A stretch of 64,000 nucleotides of DNA from Acetatifactor sp. (GCA_024693365.1 JAILLF010000044.1:38463-102462), one strand, 5' to 3'. Shown: positions 49,219 through 59,603, numbered from the stretch's first letter. Translations and numbers: made by a program. The notes: generated from the letters alone by a model not told the origin.

Positions 49219-49533
49219 ATGAAAATAGAGCCTAAGCGCAATTTGAGAAAACCCGCGTATGCCATTGGCATGGCAGTGCTTACGACGACCCTTCTGACCG
49301 GTTGCCCTGGAGTCAGCGTGGAAGGAATGATTTCTACGCTTCCGCCGGGTGAAGAGGTTTCACAGCCCACGAGTGAGTTCGTGTTAGACGGCGACGTACA
49401 GATGATTCCCACGGAGCCTGAAAGCATTGAACCCAGCGAAAGCGGGCAGGATACCACGGAAGAAACCACGGAAGAAACCACGGAAGAAACCATGGAATTA
49501 TTTATTTTGGACGGTGAGACGGCGCCGGACTAG
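49219..49533 (+). CDS. Small lipoprotein with TTEE repeats
   Basis: MKIEPKRNLRKPAYAIGMAVLTTTLLTGCPG lipobox; 12-bp repeat accacggaagaa. Confidence 0.7.
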   Translation: MKIEPKRNLRKPAYAIGMAVLTTTLLTGCPGVSVEGMISTLPPGEEVSQPTSEFVLDGDVQMIPTEPESIEPSESGQDTTEETTEETTEETMELFILDGETAPD

Positions 49534-49561
49534 AAATCCTCTTAAAAATGACAAAAGTGAA

Positions 49562-50377
49562 TCACATCAACCTTTTATAAATGTCCAGCATGCTTTCCAT
49601 CTGGTACTTTAGAAGCCACGCCGCGCTGTTATACTCGGGCGTGGCTTTTATTACGCCCAGAAGGGTGGGGAAGTAGGTTTCCGTCTCGCGGATCATGCGG
49701 TAAATCTTCTCGCGGCTCAGGCCCCAGGACATGGTGGTCAAGTTGTTGCAGCGGTCCAGACACTTGATGAGCGCAGCCTTCGGGTTCTTCGCGATGTTTT
49801 CATAATAGGTCTGCAGGATCTGCTCGCGGTTCTTGTCCGTGGTTTTCGCGCAGGTGAGAAGGCGTACCAATTCTTTCGTGCCATCGCTGACGGGAAGGTC
49901 ACTGAGTTTCCGGCCGCAGTCCTCCACCACGTCATGCAGCATGCACGCCGCAATGACGTCATCCTCGACAATGTCCATGGACAGCGCGTGACACGCGAGG
50001 TTCAGCGGGTGATAGATATACGGAACGGTTGAGCGTTTCCGCTTTTGCCCCTCATGGGCGGTAACGGCATAATCCACGGCCTTTAAGGTATCGCGGAGCT
50101 TAAAATTCTTGGCCGTCGTCTTCACGTAGACCTTCATGTGTTCCCAGTTATAAATGGTTTCCTTTGTCTTGAAGGTGTTCTTTTTTTCCTCCACGATGGC
50201 CGACACGGACACGTCAAAAACCTCTGCGAGGCGGATCAGCTTGTCCGTATCCGGCTTATACTCGTCGCGCTCCCAGGACGACACCGCCTGGAAACTGATT
50301 CCCAGCGCTTCTGCAACCTGCTCCTGCGTCAGCTTTCGTTCTTCCCTGAGACTCTTAATGTTTGTTCCAATGCTCAT
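49562..50377 (-). CDS. XRE-family HTH fused to RelA/SpoT-like HD domain (HD_4)
   Basis: MSIGTNIKSLREERKLTQEQVAEALGISFQAVSSWERDEYKPD; AVTAHEGQKRKRSTVPYIYHPLNLACHAL...DDVIAACMLHDVVEDCG. Confidence 0.85.
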   Translation of the reverse strand: MSIGTNIKSLREERKLTQEQVAEALGISFQAVSSWERDEYKPDTDKLIRLAEVFDVSVSAIVEEKKNTFKTKETIYNWEHMKVYVKTTAKNFKLRDTLKAVDYAVTAHEGQKRKRSTVPYIYHPLNLACHALSMDIVEDDVIAACMLHDVVEDCGRKLSDLPVSDGTKELVRLLTCAKTTDKNREQILQTYYENIAKNPKAALIKCLDRCNNLTTMSWGLSREKIYRMIRETETYFPTLLGVIKATPEYNSAAWLLKYQMESMLDIYKRLM

Positions 50378-50991
50378 CTTTCGTTCCCTCCTTACGATTT
50401 CATCATAACGGACGTCACAGCTTTATTGTAGCGAGTGTGAGTTTATTTTTCAAGAAAGAATTCAAGTTAAACTTGAATACACAGAGCAAGGCATAAGACG
50501 CGCTGAAACCTTAGTTTCGGCGCGGCTTTATTATTCTAAATGGGTTGTAAGGCTCTAGTTAAGCCTGCGTTTCCCGGGAGCCTTATTATATAAGTTGTCA
50601 ACATTAAATATGCACAATATACATCATATATGCATAAATATGCATACAATAAGATTAAAATCGTGCGGTTTATGCAACTATATTAATATAAAAAACTATG
50701 GTATCACTATATTAACATATTTATTCATCCAAAATTATTTATGCGCGAAGCAAATCTAAACAGAAAGTTTATAAATTTGTCAATAAAAAGGTTGGCAGAT
50801 GAGGTATATAAATACGATATAAATAGCCTAGGTATATATATATAAATTTTCAAAATGAGGAGGGGACGGAAAGAGAAACGAATGATAACTGGACTATAAT
50901 CGCTGGTTATATTTATTTTTTTATGGATTAATGAAAGTCATTTTCATGATTCATGCCGTTATTCAAAAAAATTAAAAAGGAGAGAAAAATT

Positions 50992-52086
50992 ATGAACCAT
51001 TTAGGCACTGCGATGAAGAACAATGTTGTGAAGGACAAAATCAAGTTTTTATTTGCATCTGTCTTGACGTTAATTGTTTCGGTACTCTTTTTGGGCGGAA
51101 TGTCTCACGTGAAGGCTGCGCCTGCGATTAATACGTGTGACGTACCTGAGATGTTTCAAACTCAAAATGGAAAGTTTAAGACGACTGCCTATGTCCCATA
51201 TGGTGAAAACGTGAATTTCAGCGGATGGGTGGTTAGAAAGGGAGGACGCTATGAATCCTACTCTTACAGCGTTGAAGGATTTTCCGTAGGCGGAAGTATG
51301 AAGGGATTTTACAGAGAGGATGTTTACAAGGCGCTAAACGGAGCGTATAACTGTTCCTCTTGCGGATACAATTTCAGCTTTTCTTCCAAAAAATTGCCTA
51401 AGGGTTATGGACATAAGATTAACATCTACGGAACGTACAATAATGGCAAGTCTAAGGAGCTTATCGGAGAGATCACTTTGAACCTTGTCACAAAGAAAAA
51501 AGGGATTGTGAAGGTTGGATCTGCAAATTCAAACGAAAATCGACAGATTAAAGGCGGAAATCCTGGGGATCAAGACGGTTGGGAAGTACGCGTAATGGAT
51601 CTTAATGATTTTGATAAATGGTCAGGTACCTGGACGGTGATTAGACCGACCAACTTGAGCAAGGGCAAGACTTTGGCGCAGGTAATGTATAACGCATGTA
51701 ATAATCCTTGCATCGGATATAGTCAGGATGGCACGAATGGCACGACAGAGGGAAACAAAAAAAGCAGATACGGCGTAAACTATTTTGGAACTAGAACTTC
51801 AATATGCGTCAATTGTGATTGTTCTTCACTGGTTCGTCAGTGCATTACTGAAACTTATTCAACTGATATTGGAAGTATCACAACCTCCTCAATTCGTCCC
51901 TTAGATCGAAACAGCAATGTCATTACCAAAAAACTTGGTGCTGAGTTCTCCGTATATCAGCTGGGTGGTCCCGTTATTAAGGATAAAACAGAACTGCGCG
52001 AAGGCGATATTTTGGTTTTCTACGGGAAGAAAAGCACTGGTGCCAAGGATAGTGGCCATGCTGTAATTGTTACCTCTGTACAATAA
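50992..52086 (+). CDS. Secreted protein with C-terminal NlpC/P60- or CHAP-like cysteine peptidase domain
   Basis: Signal peptide ending VKAAPA; NCDCSSLVRQCITE (nucleophile Cys) and LREGDILVFYG...SGHAVIVTS (His). Confidence 0.75.
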   Translation: MNHLGTAMKNNVVKDKIKFLFASVLTLIVSVLFLGGMSHVKAAPAINTCDVPEMFQTQNGKFKTTAYVPYGENVNFSGWVVRKGGRYESYSYSVEGFSVGGSMKGFYREDVYKALNGAYNCSSCGYNFSFSSKKLPKGYGHKINIYGTYNNGKSKELIGEITLNLVTKKKGIVKVGSANSNENRQIKGGNPGDQDGWEVRVMDLNDFDKWSGTWTVIRPTNLSKGKTLAQVMYNACNNPCIGYSQDGTNGTTEGNKKSRYGVNYFGTRTSICVNCDCSSLVRQCITETYSTDIGSITTSSIRPLDRNSNVITKKLGAEFSVYQLGGPVIKDKTELREGDILVFYGKKSTGAKDSGHAVIVTSVQ

Positions 52087-52100
52087 TAGCTTAATGTTTT

Positions 52101-52166
52101 CAATCGTTAGAAAACGATTGACAAATTGTAAAGTCCCTGATATGTTTAAATCACATATCAGGGACT
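52101..52166 (+). terminator. Tandem hairpins downstream of secreted peptidase
   Basis: caatcgtt-agaa-aacgattg and agtccctgatatg...catatcagggact. Confidence 0.7.
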
Positions 52167-52328
52167 TATTCTATAACCATTTCGGTTGTTTATCCCCATA
52201 TGAAAACACATTAAAATACTGGCGGATGGCAATCGGCCGTACACTAGAACGCGAGAACACTGAGAGGGAGAGGGCAAGGGCCAAGGAAGCCAAAGCAGAG
52301 CCTTAACCGGAAGCAAGAGAAAGCGATA

Positions 52329-52371
52329 GCCCCGTGGCATCAGAAAAGTGATGCCACGGGGCTTTTTTTGT
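52329..52371 (+). terminator. Strong intrinsic terminator
   Basis: agccccgtggcatca-gaaaag-tgatgccacggggct followed by T7. Confidence 0.92.
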
Positions 52372-52511
52372 CCGTGAATAAATTGTAAAAAGTTTTCTGA
52401 AATATTGGCGGAATTTGCAATAATTGATTGAAAAATGTCATGCTAAGTATTATAATAATAACATAGGCTTATTGTGTGGAAATAACGGATAATCAAGGGG
52501 CGCGGCGACTT

Positions 52512-53126
52512 ATGTGCGGGCAGGACACAAATCAGAAAACGATTGACTATTATAATGCGCATGCGGAGGCTTTCGCGCGGACGACGGCGTCCGTGGATTT
52601 CCATGAGGTGCAGGACCGGTTTCTTTCGCATCTTCCGGCAGGAGCGAGGATCCTGGACTTTGGCTGCGGCGCGGGAAGGGATGCAAAATACTTTGCGGAA
52701 AAGGGCTATGGCGTTGTCGCGACGGACGGATCCGGGGAGCTCTGCAAGATTGCCAGCCAGTCATCAGGCGTTACCGTGAGGCAGCTGCTCTTTTCAGAGC
52801 TGGATGAGACGGAACGCTATGACGGCATCTGGGCCTGCGCATCCATCCTGCACCTTCGCAGGGAAGAACTCGCGGACGTTCTTCCGAAAATGATCCGGGC
52901 CGCGAAGACAGGCGGATATCTTTATATGTCCTTTAAGTACGGGACCTTTGAGGGATATCGCGCGGAGCGTTATTTCACGGATTTCACGGAAACAAGCTTT
53001 GCAGAATTCATTGCACGGTATGACGGCGTAAGGCTCGCGGAGCAATGGGTTTCGGCGGACGTGCGCCCCGGCAGGAGTGAGGAAAAATGGCTGAATTTGA
53101 TCCTTCAAAAACGGAATACCAACTGA
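52512..53126 (+). CDS. Class I SAM-dependent methyltransferase
   Basis: ARILDFGCGAGRDAKYFAEKGYGVVATDGSGELCKIA; IWACASILHLRREEL. Confidence 0.9.
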   Translation: MCGQDTNQKTIDYYNAHAEAFARTTASVDFHEVQDRFLSHLPAGARILDFGCGAGRDAKYFAEKGYGVVATDGSGELCKIASQSSGVTVRQLLFSELDETERYDGIWACASILHLRREELADVLPKMIRAAKTGGYLYMSFKYGTFEGYRAERYFTDFTETSFAEFIARYDGVRLAEQWVSADVRPGRSEEKWLNLILQKRNTN

Positions 53127-54265
53127 ATATCAGCGGCGAGTACCATAATACGCTCGACCTCGAAGGATTCGCGCGGATGATGAAGGATCCGTCGTATTGC
53201 TACAAATTCTACTGGCTGGAGGCCATCGTGAAGCTGATTCTTGAGGGTGTCACCGAGACGACCTTCGACGCCGTGATCGACGAGATGATCTGCAATGCGT
53301 GGTACTCCGTGCGCGAATTTCACGTCCACCTGAGCGGCATGCAGCTTGACGGGCAGGTGAGAGACGGCCTGGAACGCGCCATATTGACCCTGACGGAGCT
53401 TAGCGACCTTCCAGCGAATGCATCTAAGGTAGAGATCAAAAATGCCATAAAAGAGCACAATACGACGCTCAGAAGCGCAAAGGTCCAACTGACCAACATG
53501 GTTCCCTACCGCGCGCTGGCAGGATTCTTCGATAATGTCGATGTTGCCGTGGAATGGGAAAAGAAAACGAAATTAATCGAGAACATTGAAATCATAAATC
53601 GTGAGAGATTGCTCTTGCCCTATACGCTGGGAATGAGCAGCAACCTCAAGAAAGAAATCCGATTTCAAAAGCCTTGGATCGCCATGATCCAGGACAATGC
53701 GGTCGCCATCCTCGGCTGGATCCAATATGAAAAAGTAAAGTGGCTCCAGAACAATAACCCTGAGGTCCCTGGCCTGGTTTACAAGCTCATGCCGATGGAT
53801 GAAAAGATGCGAAAGCTCGGCCACGTCAGAAAGCTCTGGGAAGGGATCCTTACCTTCAGCGAAGTCCGCGACGTCTTTACGGACAAGCCCGTGCAACCCA
53901 AGGAATATGACGTCGATCATTTTATTCCATGGTCCTTCGTCATGAACGACGAGCTCTGGAACCTGATGCCGATGGACTCCTCCCTGAACTCCGTAAAGAG
54001 CAACAAGCTTCCCAAGTGGGATCCGTTCTTTATCCGCTTCGTGGATAACCAGTTCCTCATGTACCGCATGATCCATGAGAAGGATGCCATCCGGAAATTG
54101 TTTGAAGCATGTTACAGGGATAATCTGCATTCAATATGGGCTGGACAGGAGTTGTACCGGAAAGGAAATTCCAAGGAGCAGTTTTACAACGTGCTGCAGA
54201 AGAACATGAGGCCGGTGTATGATTCCGCGAGAAGGCAAGGGTATGAGGTGTGGGGGAAGTCGTAA
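53087..54265 (+). CDS. HNH endonuclease domain protein
   Basis: HNH core YDVDHFIPWSFVMNDELWNLMPMDSSLNSVKSNKLP; overlaps methyltransferase by 40 bp. Confidence 0.87.
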   Translation: MAEFDPSKTEYQLNISGEYHNTLDLEGFARMMKDPSYCYKFYWLEAIVKLILEGVTETTFDAVIDEMICNAWYSVREFHVHLSGMQLDGQVRDGLERAILTLTELSDLPANASKVEIKNAIKEHNTTLRSAKVQLTNMVPYRALAGFFDNVDVAVEWEKKTKLIENIEIINRERLLLPYTLGMSSNLKKEIRFQKPWIAMIQDNAVAILGWIQYEKVKWLQNNNPEVPGLVYKLMPMDEKMRKLGHVRKLWEGILTFSEVRDVFTDKPVQPKEYDVDHFIPWSFVMNDELWNLMPMDSSLNSVKSNKLPKWDPFFIRFVDNQFLMYRMIHEKDAIRKLFEACYRDNLHSIWAGQELYRKGNSKEQFYNVLQKNMRPVYDSARRQGYEVWGKS

Positions 54266-54351
54266 GTATATTGGATAATGCTATATATTAGCCATAGTTT
54301 GGAAGAATTGGAACCATTTTAATCATTCACTAAAGAAAGGATGATGATAAT

Positions 54352-55362
54352 ATGGAAAACACTAGCATAGACACGGCATATGAAAATATTAGGAGGAGAC
54401 CGATTAGAATGGCGATATGTTATGATTTTGATAAAACATTGTCGCCAGATGATATGCAAACGTTTACGATTATTCCTTCTTTAGGAATGAAAAAAGAAGA
54501 TTTTTGGAGGCATTCAAATACTTTAGCCAAAGAGAATCTCATGGATAATAATCTTGCATGGATGTATGAATTGATTTCAAGGTCAAAAGTCGAAAGACAA
54601 CCTATTAAGAAGGAGTATTTTAATGCCATAGGTAAGAAGGTTCCTCTTTATAAAGGTGTTAAAGAATGGTTCGATAGAGTAAACGAGTATGGAAAAAGGC
54701 AAGGTATAGAGATAGAGCATTACATCATTTCTTCTGGATTAAAAGAAATTATAGAAGGTAGTGTAATTGCTACCAAATGTAAGAGAATATATGCTTCTTC
54801 ATATTTATATTCGGTGGATGGAATAGCAGAGTGGCCAGCGCAAGCGGTTAATTATACAAATAAAACGCAGTATATTTTTAGGATAGCCAAGGGAATATTC
54901 GAAGAATGGGATGAAAGTGTAAACAACACAATGGCGGATGAGAAATTGTATATTCCGTACGAAAATTTCGTTTATATAGGTGATAGTGCTACGGACATAC
55001 CGTGCATGAGACTGGTAAAGAGTAAAGGCGGATATTCGATAGGGGTTTATGATCCGGAGAAGGGTATTAAAGAAAAAGTTCTTCAGTTATATGCCGATGG
55101 AAGAATTAGTTTCTATGCGCCGGCAAATTATTGTGCTAGAAGTAAACTAATGGAGTATATGAAGGAAATTATTGACGAAGTGGCGGCTAAGGAGCGTATA
55201 AAGACGGAACGGATTATTATGAAACAAAGTTCTGATTTATATAAGCTTACAACACAAATGAATTATTTGATAGAAAAATACCCCAGTTTAATATCGGCAA
55301 AGGATAGGAAAGAAATAGAAAAAGAAATAAACAAAGTCAAAGGTTTTTTGAAGGAAAACTGA
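54352..55362 (+). CDS. HAD family hydrolase
   Basis: MAICYDFDKTLSPDDMQTF, FVYIGDSATDIPCMRLVKSKGGYSIGVY. Confidence 0.9.
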   Translation: MENTSIDTAYENIRRRPIRMAICYDFDKTLSPDDMQTFTIIPSLGMKKEDFWRHSNTLAKENLMDNNLAWMYELISRSKVERQPIKKEYFNAIGKKVPLYKGVKEWFDRVNEYGKRQGIEIEHYIISSGLKEIIEGSVIATKCKRIYASSYLYSVDGIAEWPAQAVNYTNKTQYIFRIAKGIFEEWDESVNNTMADEKLYIPYENFVYIGDSATDIPCMRLVKSKGGYSIGVYDPEKGIKEKVLQLYADGRISFYAPANYCARSKLMEYMKEIIDEVAAKERIKTERIIMKQSSDLYKLTTQMNYLIEKYPSLISAKDRKEIEKEINKVKGFLKEN

Positions 55363-55453
55363 TTTTATTATAGCTTTAAATCGGTAAAATGATCCAAGCA
55401 TACGAAGACGCGAATAATCTGTAGAATCTAATCTTTGCCATGGAGGATAGAGA

Positions 55454-58400
55454 ATGAAGAAACTCCCAAATGGTCTTTATGAAAAAGTGCTTTCGGTTAA
55501 AATGGATGAGGCATTGAGTGGTATTGGCGAAGAAAGTAAATATACTGAAAGCATTGGTGCTGATGAAGCACCCTCCATTCTTGCGGCATACTTGGAAAAG
55601 GTTATTAAAGCTGGCCTTGAGGTGATACAAGAAAAAACGGATAATGTCTCTAAACAAGTTGAGTTGGTTAATAAAATCATTGGTATGGTAAATGCTTGTA
55701 CCGATGGGGCGGAAGAAGATATTGTTTCGGAAAAAGCAGAGCAGTTAAAAGCAATTCTTCAGGATGCTCCGCTAACCAGTCTGACGAACAGAACGGCAAG
55801 GAACTTAGTTAGACCAGAGACCTCAATAGCGATGAGTTCTCTGTTTACAGGTGCGCACAGAGAACCTAATTTGTATACGGAAATTAATAAAGAAATTGGT
55901 TCCTGCAATCGCATTGACATGATGGTTTCTTTTATTCGCTGGAGCGGTGTACGCTTAATCATGAAAGAGTTGCAGGAGTTCACGGAATCCGGTCACTCAC
56001 TCCGAATCATCACGACTTCTTATATGGGCGCCACGGAGTTTAAGGCGATTGATGAATTATCCAAACTAAAGAATACTGAAATAAAGATATCCTATGATGG
56101 AGAGAGGACCAGATTACACGCAAAGGTTTACGTATTCCACAGGGATACTGGGTATTCAACGGCATATGTTGGTTCATCAAACTTAACGCAGCCGGCTATG
56201 ACTAGTGGATGTGAATGGAACGTAAAATTCACAAAACAGGATTCGCCAGACGTATTCGATAAGGTGGAAGCTTCCTATAACGGATATTGGAATTCTGGAG
56301 ATTTTGAAATATATGACGCATCCAAGGCTGACATGCTTAGAGAAGCATTGCAGCACCAGCGCGGTAAGGGGAAATACAGTGGCCTTAAGAGGGCGTATTT
56401 TGTTGAGGCGCGCCCATATCCTTATCAACAGGCAATTTTGGACAGACTAAATGCGGAACGAGAAATCCGTGGTTCTTGGAAGAATTTAGTGTCTGCGGCA
56501 ACGGGTACTGGAAAAACGATCATTGCGGCGTTTGATTATAAAAGTCAAGTGGCAAGGCTTGGTTATAGACCAACGCTTCTATTTATTGCGCATAGAAGAG
56601 AGATCCTAGAACAAAGTATTGAATGTTTTCGAGAAGTTCTTGGTGACTCTGAATTTGCTGATCTTTACGTAGGCTCTTATGAACCTTCTCAGTATAAGTA
56701 TCTTTTTATTTCCAACGATATGATTAATAGCAGGGATTTCATGGGTGTGTTGAATCCTGATTTCTATGAGTATATTGTGTTCGATGAATGTCATCACATT
56801 GCAGCGAAAACATATCAGAATATCCTCGAATACTTTAAACCCAAAATTTTGTTGGGACTTACGGCAACACCATACCGTATGGATGGCGTCGACATTTTGC
56901 AATATTTTAATAATCGTATTGCAACAGACATATCCTTAGCGGATGCCATTGACAGAAAGCTACTTTGTCCATTTCAATATTTTGGCGTGGCGGATGACGT
57001 GGATTTGAGTGAGTTGAGATGGACCCGTGGAGGATATGAAAAATCTGAGCTGCTAAATGTTTACGTATACAGTCGAGAAATAGCTGATAAGCGAGCTCGG
57101 TTGATCATTCATTCCTTGAATAAATACATTGATGATATTGAGCGCCTTAAAGGTTTGGCGTTCTGTGTATCCGTGGAACATGCCAAGTATATGGCTGAGA
57201 AATTTAATGAAGCTGGAATTCCTTCAGAAGCACTTTCGGGACAGACATCTGATAAAGACAGAATTGCAGCAAGAAATAAGTTGGAATCTGGAGCGATTAA
57301 ACTGATTTGCGTTGTTGATCTGTATAACGAGGGCATAGACATTAAACAAATAAATACGGTTCTTTTCTTGCGCCCTACGGAGAGTTTGACGATCTTTTTG
57401 CAACAATTAGGAAGAGGATTACGTCTCGCAGATGGCAAGGATTGTTTGACTGTTCTTGATTATGTGGGACAGGCAAATAAGAAATATAATTTTGAAATGA
57501 AATTCAGAGCTTTGCTACAGACCAGCAATCAAGGCGTAAAGAGGGAGATTGAAGCCGGATTCCCTCATCTGCCAAGAGGCTGTTTCGTGAGCTTGGAACG
57601 CAAGGCTAGAGATATCATTCTTAGCAATATCAGAAATGCCATTACGGAAAAAATGGGTATCTTGGATAGACTCCAATCGTTTGAGTTCGATACGGGAAAA
57701 CCGCTTACGTTTGCTAATTTTATTGATGCTTATGACATGACGCCACAGGCATTTTATGCGCAAAGATTCAAATGGACTTTTTGTGATGCGTTGGAGAAGG
57801 CGGGTCTTTCAATTGATCTACCAGAGAATCGTGATCAAGATGCTTGGAAAAAGATATATAGGTTTACGTCGATAGATGATATTGCGTTCTTAAATTATAT
57901 GATTCAAGAGCTGGAATCTGGTCAAGTTCACTGGAATGTCAGTGAACGGGAAGTGGGATATTGGAAGATTATGTACGCCTCTTTGTATGACGATAAGGAG
58001 AAAACCGTTTCGGACGGGCATGTTATTCAAGGCGTGCGGTTCTATTTTGAAGACAATCCCCGCATGAAGAAAGAGATATACGAGTTGTTTTTATACCTTC
58101 GAGATAAGATTGATTTTATTGCAAAGGAGATGCGTCTCCCATATCCATCCGCATTAAAGGTTCATTGTACTTATACTAGAAGACAGGCATTGGCTACTTT
58201 GGACAGTTGGAGCATATCTTCCGAAGGAATGTATCGAATTCCCAATAAAAAGACTATGTGTCTGTTTGTGACACTGAATAAGGGGAACACTTATTATTCT
58301 CCCACGACTTCATATCACGATTACTCCATAAGCGATAAGATGTTTCATTGGCAGTCGCAGAATTCGACTTCGGATACTTCGATAGTTGGTAAACGCTATA

Positions 58401-58606
58401 TTAATCATGTCGCAGAAGGTGAAAGCATTTTATTATTTGTGAGAGAGCAAAAAGATGGAATAAATGGTTCCGTACCTTTTACGCTACTTGGAAAGGCGAA
58501 TTACGTAAGCCATACCGGAAACAAACCTATGAGTATAATATGGGAGCTGGAGGAGACAATACCGGCAAAGTATTTGCCAGTTACGGATCAGCTGGGGATA
58601 GGGTAG
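55454..58606 (+). CDS. PLD-like nuclease + SF2 DEAD/DEAH helicase + DUF3427-like protein
   Basis: LHAKVYVFHRDTGYSTAYVGSSNLTQPAM (PLD HxK), ATGTGKTIIAAFDY, VFDECHHIAAKTY, GLTATPYRMDG, QQLGRGLRL. Confidence 0.92.
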   Translation: MKKLPNGLYEKVLSVKMDEALSGIGEESKYTESIGADEAPSILAAYLEKVIKAGLEVIQEKTDNVSKQVELVNKIIGMVNACTDGAEEDIVSEKAEQLKAILQDAPLTSLTNRTARNLVRPETSIAMSSLFTGAHREPNLYTEINKEIGSCNRIDMMVSFIRWSGVRLIMKELQEFTESGHSLRIITTSYMGATEFKAIDELSKLKNTEIKISYDGERTRLHAKVYVFHRDTGYSTAYVGSSNLTQPAMTSGCEWNVKFTKQDSPDVFDKVEASYNGYWNSGDFEIYDASKADMLREALQHQRGKGKYSGLKRAYFVEARPYPYQQAILDRLNAEREIRGSWKNLVSAATGTGKTIIAAFDYKSQVARLGYRPTLLFIAHRREILEQSIECFREVLGDSEFADLYVGSYEPSQYKYLFISNDMINSRDFMGVLNPDFYEYIVFDECHHIAAKTYQNILEYFKPKILLGLTATPYRMDGVDILQYFNNRIATDISLADAIDRKLLCPFQYFGVADDVDLSELRWTRGGYEKSELLNVYVYSREIADKRARLIIHSLNKYIDDIERLKGLAFCVSVEHAKYMAEKFNEAGIPSEALSGQTSDKDRIAARNKLESGAIKLICVVDLYNEGIDIKQINTVLFLRPTESLTIFLQQLGRGLRLADGKDCLTVLDYVGQANKKYNFEMKFRALLQTSNQGVKREIEAGFPHLPRGCFVSLERKARDIILSNIRNAITEKMGILDRLQSFEFDTGKPLTFANFIDAYDMTPQAFYAQRFKWTFCDALEKAGLSIDLPENRDQDAWKKIYRFTSIDDIAFLNYMIQELESGQVHWNVSEREVGYWKIMYASLYDDKEKTVSDGHVIQGVRFYFEDNPRMKKEIYELFLYLRDKIDFIAKEMRLPYPSALKVHCTYTRRQALATLDSWSISSEGMYRIPNKKTMCLFVTLNKGNTYYSPTTSYHDYSISDKMFHWQSQNSTSDTSIVGKRYINHVAEGESILLFVREQKDGINGSVPFTLLGKANYVSHTGNKPMSIIWELEETIPAKYLPVTDQLGIG

Positions 58607-58818
58607 ATGCTATAAGAATGCAGCCTCAAATGAGAAACAATGGTATCATTGCTGCAGATCACTTTGAAGGAGGATTTCATATTGAAACATTAAACATGTG
58701 TTGTAAAACATGGATTGGAGATTCCTTGTCTCGTGGAGGATTATGGTACATTTCGTGAAATGATGAAAAGACACGAAATGTTTTTAGATAATTTGTTTTG
58801 TTGGTGACGGAGGTCTGC

Positions 58819-59603
58819 ATGGAAAACACAAGAGGTCAAAAATGGAGTCGTGAAGAAACAATTCTGGCATTTTACTTGTATTGTAGGACAGCCTTTGGAA
58901 GAATTGGGAAAACGAATCCAGATATAATCGAGCTGGCTAATTTGCTGGGAAGAACGCCCAGTTCAGTTGCGTTAAAAATGCATAATTTGGCGCACTATGA
59001 TCCGGAGTTGAGAAAACGAAATGTCACAGCGATGGCTCATGGGAGAGCAAGTTAGACGGAGAGATTTTCGAAGAATTTGCGGCAAATGGTGCTGAATTAT
59101 CGTATCAAGCACAATTGATTAAAGCAAGGATGAAGAAAATTGAATTAAAGGAAGTCATGGATTTTGGTGATATAGAGGGGATGTCGAAAGGCGAGTATAA
59201 GGAAAGATTGCTAAAAACCAGGATAGGCCAATATTTCTTTAGAATGGCTGTTCTGAATTCATATAAAAATCATTGTTGCATTACTGGATTGTCTCAAACG
59301 GAGCTGTTGATAGCGAGTCATATTAAACCTTGGGCTGACTGTGATGATAAGACAGAGCGAACGAATCCGCAGAATGGTTTGTGTCTTAATTCGCTTCACG
59401 ATAAGGCGTTTGACAAGGGGCTAATAACGTTAAAATCAGATTATACGATAGTAATATCCTCAAAACTAAATCAGATGGAAATGGACAAGAACACTCGGGA
59501 TTGGTTTTGGAGATATTCTGGTCAAAAGATTATAATGCCAGAGAAATTCTTTCCGGGGAAAGAGTTTATAGAGTATCATAATGATGTCATATTTCAAGGA
59601 TAA
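58819..59603 (+). pseudogene. HNH endonuclease split into two frames by a 2-nt insertion
   Basis: N-part WSREETILAFYLYCRTAFGRIGKTNPDIIELANLLGRTPSSVALKMHNLAHYDPELRKRNVTAMAHG; C-part KLDGEIFEEFAANGAELSYQAQLIKARMKK...CCITGLSQTELLIASHIKPWADCDDKTERTNPQNGLCLNSLHDKAFDKGLITL; break at gggAGAGcaag 59041-59050. Confidence 0.8.

Noticed and set aside
52067-52306. 79-aa ORF between two terminators
   Set aside because: Starts inside the preceding gene and runs through a terminator hairpin; no family similarity; at best a small RNA or remnant
52512-54265. Classical restriction-modification system
   Set aside because: The methyltransferase lacks visible DNA-MTase motifs (NPPY/DPPY or PCQ), so an R-M label is not supported
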